A DNA stretch of 14,019 bases from Rhodothermales bacterium. Its GTDB lineage: Bacteria; Bacteroidota; Rhodothermia; Rhodothermales; UBA10348. The DNA is taken from the NCBI GenBank assembly GCA_013003255.1, contig JABDJZ010000077.1:1-14019 (forward strand), given 5' to 3'. This document shows positions 6,650 through 13,111 of the stretch, in pieces. Position 1 is the first letter of the stretch. Each line of letters begins with the position of its first letter. The position numbers and the translations under genes were made by a program. Under the pieces are notes generated by a model. It saw only the letters and a program-made list of their open reading frames with translations. It did no database searches and was not told where the DNA came from.

Positions 6650-7363
6650 ATGCAGGAATCGGGCCACGTGACCTCCGCACTCCGCCATTCTCTGGACCAA
6701 AAACTATCCCTTCACACGGCCGAAGGGATTGAAAACGTACTGTTTGGCCTGGTTTGGGCGATTGGAATAGAGCCGAATCGGTCTGCGCCCGGTTTTGACG
6801 CACGGCTGTCGGCGTTGCTGGAGACCCGAAAAGATGATCTGACGACGGAAGAAGATGCCACGAGGCAGGCATCGCGGGATATCCTCCGCCACGGCAGGTA
6901 CAAGCCCACAGGTCGTGGCAAGCCGGCATGCGAGTACCTGGTGCGCGCCGCACGTCAGGAGACGTTCCCTCGGATTTTTCCGGCCGTCGACGTCTGCAAC
7001 TACATCAGCCTGAAGTACCTGGTACCGGCCTCCGTCTGGGATCTGGACCTGGCGGGTACCTCATATACGGCGCGTCGCGGACGAGTAGAAGAGCGCTATG
7101 TATTCAATGCGTCGGGACAGACCATCGACCTTCAGGACCTCCTGCTCTTGGCTGATGGCGCGGATCGTCCCATGGTGAACCCGGTCAAGGACAGCCAGCG
7201 GACCAAAACCACCGCGTCGTCCCGAAATGTGGCGGCCGTCGCCTACCTTCCACTGGCTGCCCGAATTGACCCCGAGACCGTAATGAACGAGTTCGAATCC
7301 CTGCTTGCCGGATGCGGTGATCGCGTGGAGACCGGGATTCTCTGGAGCGGGGGCAACTCCTGA
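6650..7363 (+). CDS. Free-standing B3/B4 domain protein (PheRS beta-subunit editing-domain-like, COG3382 type)
   Basis: 237 residues, a cytoplasmic protein resembling the B3/B4 module of the phenylalanyl-tRNA synthetase beta subunit, the site that hydrolyses Tyr wrongly attached to tRNA-Phe. The recognisable core is R-H-G-R-Y-K-P-T-G-R-G-K-P-A-C-E-Y-L (80-97), then F-P-A-V-D-V-C-N-Y-I-S-L-K-Y (110-123), V-P-A-S-V-W-D-L-D (125-133), and a later Q-R-T-K-T-T-A-S-S-R-N-V (183-194). The first 60 residues are a helical extension. No synthetase catalytic domain is present. Stand-alone relatives are poorly characterised, so trans-editing of mischarged tRNA is only a possibility. It heads a tight operon: its TGA overlaps the lptC ATG by 1 bp (TGATG). 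The ATG at 6650 has no strong Shine-Dalgarno. Confidence 0.82.
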   Translation: MQESGHVTSALRHSLDQKLSLHTAEGIENVLFGLVWAIGIEPNRSAPGFDARLSALLETRKDDLTTEEDATRQASRDILRHGRYKPTGRGKPACEYLVRAARQETFPRIFPAVDVCNYISLKYLVPASVWDLDLAGTSYTARRGRVEERYVFNASGQTIDLQDLLLLADGADRPMVNPVKDSQRTKTTASSRNVAAVAYLPLAARIDPETVMNEFESLLAGCGDRVETGILWSGGNS

Positions 7364-7923
7364 TGCGATTCGGTCTGGTTCTGTTTTTGGGTCTGTGGAT
7401 CGCAGGATGCTCCAGACAGGTGCCGCCCCCGTCCGTGGATGTGGTCCAGACGCAGGATGGGCCCGATCAGGAGAGTTGGAACCCGACGTATTTCATCAGC
7501 GAGAACGGGCTTCCCCGCGTGCATATCCGTGCCTCGTACATGGCCTACTTTGACCGGGCCGACAGCACGTACATGGTGCTCTCGGGGCTGGAGGATGGGG
7601 CCCGGGTTCTGGTAGACATATTCGACGCCCAGGGCGATTCCGCCGCCGTGCTTCAGGCCGACGAGGTCACCTTCTTTGATCGTGAGCGTCGCATGGTGGC
7701 TCGCGGAAACGTGGTTGCCCAGGCCAGGGAAGGTCGCCGGGTACAGAGTGAGCAACTCGAGTGGTCGGAGTTCGAGAAGACCGTAACCACCGATGGATTT
7801 GCCAGAATCGACATGCCGGACCGGCAACTGGAGGGCTATGGCCTCCAGGCCGACGAGGACCTGACCAACGTCCGGCTGACGAATGTGACAGGAACGGTGC
7901 TGATTGACGAGGACGATCAGTGA
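7363..7923 (+). CDS. lptC: LPS export periplasmic protein LptC (lipoprotein form)
   Basis: 186 residues. In the LPS transport bridge, LptC takes LPS from LptB2FG and passes it to LptA. This copy starts with a hydrophobic segment ending I-A-G-C16, a lipobox, so it is probably lipid-anchored, unlike E. coli LptC which keeps a transmembrane helix. The rest is beta-strand rich, with the LptC-like sequence of A-D-E-V-T-F-F-D then R-M-V-A-R-G-N-V-V, and ends with a V-T-G-T-V-L-I-D strand like other family members. It overlaps the upstream B3/B4 gene by 1 bp and the downstream OstA-like gene by 4 bp (GTGA), which supports co-translation with the rest of the export machinery. The assignment rests on size, lipobox, strand pattern and neighbours together. 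Confidence 0.85.
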   Translation: MRFGLVLFLGLWIAGCSRQVPPPSVDVVQTQDGPDQESWNPTYFISENGLPRVHIRASYMAYFDRADSTYMVLSGLEDGARVLVDIFDAQGDSAAVLQADEVTFFDRERRMVARGNVVAQAREGRRVQSEQLEWSEFEKTVTTDGFARIDMPDRQLEGYGLQADEDLTNVRLTNVTGTVLIDEDDQ

Positions 7924-9299
7924 AGCGACTGATTCTCCTTTTGGCTCTGGTCACGGGATCCACGCTCCAGAGCGAGGCACAGCAGCGCCGATTCAATCTG
8001 GACGCGGGCACGTTCCAGATGCGCGTGGAGAATGGTGTCCAGATCATTGAGATGACGCAGGTCTTCCTGCGCCAGGAGACCATCACCCTGCGAGCGGCCC
8101 GCGGAGTTGATTACGGCAATGGGACCTACCTCTTCTCCCGCAACGTCCGCATCATTGATCAGGGAGACACGCTGACCGCGGACGAGGTGCGCTATAACCG
8201 TATCACGAAGGTCGGCCGTGCCGTGGGCCGGGTGCGTCTGGGGGATGGCGAGGTCGTGGTGACCGCCCCTGAAGGTGATTTTGACCTGGATGCCGACCGG
8301 GCGGACTTTCGGGCCGGGGTTCAGATGGTGGACTCGGTCAGCGTGCTCACGAGCCGCCAGGGGTCGTACTGGACCGAGGAGAAGCGGGCGGAGTTCTTCG
8401 GCTCGGTTCGCCTGGACTCGGATGACTCGGACGTGCTGGCTGACTCCCTTACATACTGGCGGGAAGGACAGCGGAGCGACGCGCGCGGCAACGTGGTCAT
8501 CGTGCAGGAGGACGAGGACGTCCGCAGCTACATTCTGGCGCAGACCGCAGTGAATGACGACAGCCTCGGTACTGGTGTGGCCCGGGGCAACGTACTGGTA
8601 GTGCGTATCTCGGTGGACAGCACGGCCAGCGATACCCTGTATTTGGCCGCCGAGCGCCTTGAGTCAGCCAGCGAAGACGGTGGAGACCAGACGTTCGCCG
8701 TAGGCAATGTCCGGGTCGCGGATCCCGAGTTCAGCGCCATCGCCGACTCGGTAGCGCAATATGCCTGGGAGGGCGCACGCAACGAGAGCCGGCTCTTCGG
8801 CAACCCCTTTATCTGGGTGGGTGAGTCCCAGGTGGCAGGCGATACCATCCGGGTGACCGGCCATGACGGGAGTGTCGATTCCCTGGTGGTCCGGGGGAAT
8901 GCCTTCGTCGCCCAGCGCGACACGCTGATCGATCGCCTCCAGCAAATGAAGGGCCGGGGACTGCTTGGGCTGTTCGAGCAGGACTCGCTGCGTGTTCTCG
9001 AGGTACGGCCCAATGCCGAGGCCGTCTATTTCAACCGTGACGAGGCCGACAGCCTGGCAGGTGCCCTGCAGGTCACCGCGGACCGAATCCGCTTCCTGCT
9101 GCAGAATGGCGAGATATCGGATCTCCGGGTCTATCAGGACGTCAACGGTACGTACTTTCCCGGGACGCTCATCCCCGCCGACCTTCGGCTGGACGGCTTA
9201 CTATGGAAGCCGGAGTCGAGACCGGATACCTCCGAGTTACGACGGCGCCTCGACGAGGCACTGGTTCGGCTTGCTGGGAGCCAGGAATCAGATCGCTGA
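7920..9299 (+). CDS. OstA/LptA-like LPS transport protein, extended form
   Basis: 459 residues with a GTG start inside the lptC stop (GTGA overlap). A signal peptide (about 1-20, ending S-E-A before Q-Q) directs it to the periplasm. The mature part is a long chain of OstA/LptA-type beta repeats. Versions of R/G-N-V-x-V/I recur near residues 73-78, 161-164, 190-194, 223-227, 262-266, 294-298 and 326-330, several followed by a D-x-L-x-A-D-x-x-x-Y element (83-92, 171-179). E. coli LptA is only about 185 residues, so this is more than twice as long and fits the OstA-like proteins of Bacteroidota relatives. The likely role is the periplasmic bridge that carries LPS from LptC towards LptD. The C-terminal 60 residues are more charged. 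lptB follows immediately (TGA then ATG). The family is well supported; its exact place in the bridge is inferred. Confidence 0.85.
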   Translation: MKRLILLLALVTGSTLQSEAQQRRFNLDAGTFQMRVENGVQIIEMTQVFLRQETITLRAARGVDYGNGTYLFSRNVRIIDQGDTLTADEVRYNRITKVGRAVGRVRLGDGEVVVTAPEGDFDLDADRADFRAGVQMVDSVSVLTSRQGSYWTEEKRAEFFGSVRLDSDDSDVLADSLTYWREGQRSDARGNVVIVQEDEDVRSYILAQTAVNDDSLGTGVARGNVLVVRISVDSTASDTLYLAAERLESASEDGGDQTFAVGNVRVADPEFSAIADSVAQYAWEGARNESRLFGNPFIWVGESQVAGDTIRVTGHDGSVDSLVVRGNAFVAQRDTLIDRLQQMKGRGLLGLFEQDSLRVLEVRPNAEAVYFNRDEADSLAGALQVTADRIRFLLQNGEISDLRVYQDVNGTYFPGTLIPADLRLDGLLWKPESRPDTSELRRRLDEALVRLAGSQESDR

Positions 9300-10529
9300 A
9301 TGCCGATAGCCGAGATTGAAATAGCCATCGAGCACTTCAAGGAGGGGGACCCCAAAGGGGCCATCCCGGTGCTTGAAGAGGCGGTGCGCATGATTCCTTC
9401 CTACGTGCTGGCGCACGTGATGCTGGCCCAGGCCTACGAGGCCACGCAGCAGGAGGACAAGGCCGTCCATTCGTGGCAGCGCGCGCACTCGTTGATTCCG
9501 AACTCGCCGGTACGGGCGGCTCCGCTGGAGGAGGCGGACCCGGACTTTGCGGCGTTCATGGATCACCTGAACAAGATCGATGCGGGCGAACTGCCGGCCG
9601 CCGATGCGCCTCTGGACGCACCACCGCCGGCGGCCCCGGCGCCGAAGCCGCACGTTCCGGACCCGGTGACCCCGTCGCCGTCCAAGCCCCGGCGTTCCTT
9701 CTCGGTGCGGTCCCTTTACGGCCGTCGTGCGGAGCGAAAGGCCGAGTCGACGGGAGGGTATCAAGCGCCAGAATCGATGCTGGTACCGGGCGGAGCCGTA
9801 CTCGCCGCCGAGAACCTGGTCAAGCGCTACAAGAAGCGGAGCGTGGTCAAGTCCGTCTCGCTCGAGGTCAAACAGGGCGAAATCGTGGGCCTGCTCGGGC
9901 CCAACGGAGCTGGAAAGACCACCACCTTCTACATGATCGTGGGACTGGTGCGCCCCGACGGCGGTACCGTGAGTCTGGAGGAAAAGGACGTTACGGCACT
10001 CCCTATGTATGAGCGTGCCCGGCGCGGCGTGGGCTACCTGGCACAGGAGGCCTCCATCTTCACCCAGTTGACCGTCGAGCAGAATCTCGAGGCCGTCCTG
10101 GAGTACCAATCCCTCAGCAAGTCGGAACGCAAGCAGCGCGTGGATGAGCTGATCGGCGAATTCGGTCTGTATCAGGTCCGGAAGTCCAAGGGCTACATGC
10201 TCTCGGGTGGCGAGCGAAGGCGGACGGAGATCGCCCGGGCATTGGCAACCCGACCCAAGTTTTTCCTCCTCGATGAGCCCTTTGCCGGGGTGGACCCGAT
10301 TGCCGTAGAGGACATCCAGGCCGTAGTGGCCGGGCTCAAGGCACGCGGGATCGGCGTCCTGATCACGGACCACAACGTGCACGAAACGCTGGCCATCGTG
10401 GATCGGGCCTACCTGCTCTACGAAGGAAAAATCCTCAAACAGGGTACGGCGGAGGCACTTGTTGCCGATGAGGAAGTTCGCCGACGCTACCTGGGTGAGA
10501 AGTTCACTCTGGAACGCTACCAGCAATAG
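9300..10529 (+). CDS. lptB: LPS export ATPase LptB with N-terminal TPR extension
   Basis: 409 residues against about 240 for usual LptB. Residues 1-70 look like two tetratricopeptide repeats, 71-130 are a linker rich in Pro and Ala, and 131-147 are strongly basic. The ABC ATPase begins near 165. It has Walker A G-P-N-G-A-G-K-T (200-207), Q-loop Q249, signature L-S-G-G-E (301-305), Walker B F-L-L-D-E (322-326) and switch H358, all intact. The segment K-K-R-S-V-V-K with V-S-L-E-V-K-Q-G-E-I-V-G-L-L-G and the C-terminal Y-L-G-E-x-F are typical of LptB. The enzyme powers LPS extraction from the inner membrane with LptF and LptG, which are not in this window. The ATG at 9300 directly follows the OstA-like stop. 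An in-frame ATG at 9777 (M160) could also give a normal-length LptB by internal initiation. The next gene, tyrS, is 11 bp downstream. Confidence 0.93.
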   Translation: MPIAEIEIAIEHFKEGDPKGAIPVLEEAVRMIPSYVLAHVMLAQAYEATQQEDKAVHSWQRAHSLIPNSPVRAAPLEEADPDFAAFMDHLNKIDAGELPAADAPLDAPPPAAPAPKPHVPDPVTPSPSKPRRSFSVRSLYGRRAERKAESTGGYQAPESMLVPGGAVLAAENLVKRYKKRSVVKSVSLEVKQGEIVGLLGPNGAGKTTTFYMIVGLVRPDGGTVSLEEKDVTALPMYERARRGVGYLAQEASIFTQLTVEQNLEAVLEYQSLSKSERKQRVDELIGEFGLYQVRKSKGYMLSGGERRRTEIARALATRPKFFLLDEPFAGVDPIAVEDIQAVVAGLKARGIGVLITDHNVHETLAIVDRAYLLYEGKILKQGTAEALVADEEVRRRYLGEKFTLERYQQ

Positions 10530-10540
10530 ACGGACAGACG

Positions 10541-11818
10541 ATGGCGAGCAGCCTGTTTGAAGAGTACGCCTGGCGAGGGATGGTCTTTGACTCCACGCCC
10601 GGACTTGAGGAACTACTGGCCAAGGAATCGCTGACCGCTTACATCGGTTTTGATCCTACCGCCTCGAGCCTGCACATAGGCTCCCTCCTCCCCATTATGT
10701 GTTTGGCTCGCCTGCAACGGTTCGGGCACACGCCGATTGCCATCGTCGGCGGCGGAACGGGGCTCATCGGTGATCCCAGTGGCAAGACCAAGGAACGGCA
10801 GCTGTTGAACGCCGCGCAGGTCGAAGAGAACCTGGCCGGAATCCGCGGTCAGCTCGAGCCTTTTCTGGATTTCGATGCCTCCGGCAACCCGGCGAAGATC
10901 GTCAACAACCTTGACTGGCTGGGTCAACTCGGCCTTATCGAGTTCCTTCGGGACACGGGCAAGCACTTCACCGTCAACTACATGATGTCCAAGGAGTCGG
11001 TGAAGCGCCGGCTGGACTCAGAGGACGGCATCTCATACACGGAGTTCACCTACATGATGCTCCAGGCGTATGATTTCCTGAAGCTCAACGAACTCCACGA
11101 CTGCACGCTGCAGCTGGGCGGCAGCGACCAGTGGGGCAACATCCTGGCGGGTGCGGAGCTGATCCGGCGCGTGCGGGGCGGCAAGGCGCACGGGCTGGTG
11201 TTTCCGCTTGTCACGAACGCGGCCGGGACCAAGTTCGGCAAGACCGAGAGCGGTACGGTCTGGCTTTCGCCGGAGCGTACTTCCCCTTACCGGTTCTACC
11301 AGTTTTGGCTGAACACGGATGACCGCGACGTGATCAACTATCTGAAGTACTTCACGTGGCTGGAGCGTGATGCTATCGAGGAGCTGGCCACCGCCGTCGA
11401 AGAGCGGCCCGGACAGCGTGAGGCCCAGCGGACGCTGGCCAGGGAAGTCACCGAGATGGTGCACGGACCGAGCGCCCTTGAGGGGGCTGAGCGCGCGTCC
11501 AAGGTGCTCTTCGGAGGGGCCATGGAGCAACTCTCCGCCTCCGAGTTGCTGGACGTCTTCGAGGAGGCCCCGTCGTCGGAGTTCGCTGCAGACGCCTTCT
11601 CCGGGGAGGGTATGGGATTCCTGGACCTGATGGCGGAGACTGGCCTTGCCGCCTCACGCGGAGAGGCCCGGCGCCTGATTCGTTCCGGTGGCGTGTACCT
11701 CAACAACGTGCGGGTGGCTGAAGAAGCCCGGACCGTGACCATCGAGGACTGCATCGAAGGGCGCCTGCTGGTACTTCGCAAGGGAAAGAAGAACTATCGC
11801 CTCGTACAGGTGGCCTGA
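10541..11818 (+). CDS. tyrS: Tyrosyl-tRNA synthetase
   Basis: 425 residues, full length for the bacterial class I TyrRS. It joins tyrosine to tRNA-Tyr in the cytoplasm using ATP. The catalytic domain opens with Y-I-G-F-D-P-T-A-S-S-L-H-I-G-S (34-48): H45 is conserved, but the last HIGH residue is Ser (S48). G-G-T-G-L-I-G-D-P-S-G-K follows, then Q-L-G-G-S-D-Q-W-G-N-I for tyrosine binding. The second signature is K-F-G-K-T (231-235), the normal TyrRS form of KMSKS. The C-terminal ~70 residues form an S4 RNA-binding domain (R-G-E-A-R-R-L-I-R-S-G-G-V-Y-L-N-N). The gene lies 11 bp after lptB and 4 bp before aroF, so it is within the same transcription unit. No T-box or leader was seen, nor would there be room for one. 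Confidence 0.97.
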   Translation: MASSLFEEYAWRGMVFDSTPGLEELLAKESLTAYIGFDPTASSLHIGSLLPIMCLARLQRFGHTPIAIVGGGTGLIGDPSGKTKERQLLNAAQVEENLAGIRGQLEPFLDFDASGNPAKIVNNLDWLGQLGLIEFLRDTGKHFTVNYMMSKESVKRRLDSEDGISYTEFTYMMLQAYDFLKLNELHDCTLQLGGSDQWGNILAGAELIRRVRGGKAHGLVFPLVTNAAGTKFGKTESGTVWLSPERTSPYRFYQFWLNTDDRDVINYLKYFTWLERDAIEELATAVEERPGQREAQRTLAREVTEMVHGPSALEGAERASKVLFGGAMEQLSASELLDVFEEAPSSEFAADAFSGEGMGFLDLMAETGLAASRGEARRLIRSGGVYLNNVRVAEEARTVTIEDCIEGRLLVLRKGKKNYRLVQVA

Positions 11819-11822
11819 GCCT

Positions 11823-12833
11823 ATGGTCGTTGTCATGGAGACCGGTGCGGTTGAGCCGGACATTCAGGGTGTCATCGAGCGCCTGAACCATTTCGGGTTT
11901 GACGTCCACCGCTCGAGCGGTGAGCAGCAGATCGTGCTCGGGGCCATCGGCGTCAAGCCCGGCTTTGACACCCGTCACATTTCGGTGCTCAACGGGGTGG
12001 CCGCAGTCTACCGTGTCACAGAGCCCTACAAATTTGCGTCGCGGGCGTGGAAAACGGAGAACACCGTGGTCCAGGCCGGCCAGCATCAGGTAGGCGGAGA
12101 TGCGCTGGCCATCATGGCGGGGCCGTGCTCGGTAGAGTCCGAGGAGCAGATTCACGCCTGTGCCGAATTGGTCGCCGCCCAGGGAGCCACGTTTCTAAGG
12201 GGTGGGGCCTTCAAGCCCCGCTCGTCTCCGTACAGCTTCCAGGGAATGGGGAAGGAAGGCCTCGTGATGCTGCGGGAGGCCGCCGATGCCCATAACCTGG
12301 CGGTGGTCACCGAAGTTATGGAGCCGGCTCAGCTCGATTTGATTGCGCAGTACACCGATGTCTTTCAGATCGGTGCGCGCAACATGCAGAACTTCTCCCG
12401 GCTCAAGGAAGTCGGGAAGACGCGCATTCCCGTCCTGCTGAAGCGCGGGATGTCAGCCACCGTCAAGGAGTGGTTAATGAGCGCGGAGTACCTCCTGGCT
12501 GAAGGCAACGCGGACGTCATTCTGTGCGAGCGCGGAATTCGGACGTTTGAGGACTACACCCGGAATACCCTGGACCTGTCTGCCGTGCCGGTGGTCAAGG
12601 CCAAGAGCCACCTACCCATCATCGTCGACCCGAGTCACGGTACCGGCATTCGCAACAAGGTCACTCCGATGGCCCGCGCAGCCGTGGCGGCCGGTGCCGA
12701 TGGCCTGATGATCGAGGTTCACCCGGATCCGGACTCGGCGGTTTCCGATGGTCCTCAGTCGCTCTACTTCCATCAATTCGAGACGCTGATGGAACAGGTT
12801 CGGGCGATTGCGTTAGTGGTGGGTCGTTCGTGA
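11823..12833 (+). CDS. aroF: 3-deoxy-7-phosphoheptulonate (DAHP) synthase, type I-beta with N-terminal regulatory domain
   Basis: 336 residues. The enzyme condenses phosphoenolpyruvate and erythrose-4-phosphate, the first step of the shikimate pathway. Residues 1-68 form the ferredoxin-like domain seen in Thermotoga-type enzymes, where it binds Tyr or Phe for feedback control. The barrel follows: M-A-G-P-C-S-V-E-S (98-106), R-G-G-A-F-K-P-R-S-S-P (126-136), L-L-K-R-G-M (205-210), D-P-S-H-G-T-G (269-275) and I-E-V-H-P-D-P (297-303). The metal ligands C102, H272, E298 and D309 fall at the same residue numbers that I recall for the T. maritima enzyme, which supports the chosen ATG at 11823. The gene starts 4 bp after the tyrS stop. 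Symbols vary between species (aroF, aroG, aroA in Bacillus). A hairpin 22 bp downstream may end the operon. Confidence 0.95.
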   Translation: MVVVMETGAVEPDIQGVIERLNHFGFDVHRSSGEQQIVLGAIGVKPGFDTRHISVLNGVAAVYRVTEPYKFASRAWKTENTVVQAGQHQVGGDALAIMAGPCSVESEEQIHACAELVAAQGATFLRGGAFKPRSSPYSFQGMGKEGLVMLREAADAHNLAVVTEVMEPAQLDLIAQYTDVFQIGARNMQNFSRLKEVGKTRIPVLLKRGMSATVKEWLMSAEYLLAEGNADVILCERGIRTFEDYTRNTLDLSAVPVVKAKSHLPIIVDPSHGTGIRNKVTPMARAAVAAGADGLMIEVHPDPDSAVSDGPQSLYFHQFETLMEQVRAIALVVGRS

Positions 12834-12854
12834 CCAGATGACCGGAAGGTGCCC

Positions 12855-12880
12855 CGGGAGTTGAATTTCTTCAATCCCCG
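12855..12880 (+). terminator. Hairpin downstream of aroF
   Basis: An 11-position stem (CGGGAGTTGAA at 12855-12865 against TTCAATCCCCG at 12870-12880) with a TTTC loop. The inner five pairs and the outer four are perfect, with one G-T pair and one A-C mismatch between them. It starts 22 bp past the aroF stop, the right place for an operon end. No T-run follows, so intrinsic termination is uncertain; mRNA 3'-end protection is an alternative. Confidence 0.45.
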
Positions 12881-12899
12881 ATCGAAGTTCCGGCAGGGT

Positions 12900-12931
12900 T
12901 TGTCGAAACATTAGGCAACCTTGTCGAACAT
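12900..12931 (+). repeat. Direct repeat TTGTCGAA(A)CAT in the glmS upstream region
   Basis: TTGTCGAAACAT (12900-12911) recurs as TTGTCGAACAT (12921-12931). The starts are 21 bp apart, about two helical turns, the spacing expected for two protein-binding sites on one face of DNA. The block lies 181 bp before the glmS ATG. It could be an operator, but no regulator can be named. Confidence 0.4.
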
Positions 12932-13065
12932 CGGTGTACTAAAGCAAAGACCGCCGGATAATCAGGCCTCGAACGGGGCCAGCTGCGGCGTCGGAAGGCG
13001 CAACCCAGAAAACAGAACTTCGGACAACGGCCCCTCTATTCAGTTTTCAGCGCGTTGTTCGATAC

Positions 13066-13102
13066 CAGAGCCAGGCTCACTACAGAGCCAACACCACTAC
13101 AG
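13066..13102 (+). repeat. Imperfect 17-bp tandem repeat just upstream of glmS
   Basis: Unit 1 (13066-13082) and unit 2 (13083-13099) agree at 13 of 17 positions: both begin CAGAGCCA and end CACTA, and CAG of a third start follows. The array ends 9 bp before the glmS ATG, in the expected 5' untranslated region. It may be a simple duplication or a translation-control element. Confidence 0.5.
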
Positions 13103-13111
13103 GATTAGGTT

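Noticed and set aside
9288..10526. 412-codon minus-strand open frame opposite lptB
   Set aside because: GC-rich genes often leave an open antisense frame. The plus strand encodes a complete ABC ATPase, while the antisense product has no recognisable motif.
12834..13111. Possible glmS ribozyme in the glmS leader
   Set aside because: No recognisable ribozyme core was seen, and as I know it that ribozyme is found mainly in Gram-positive bacteria.
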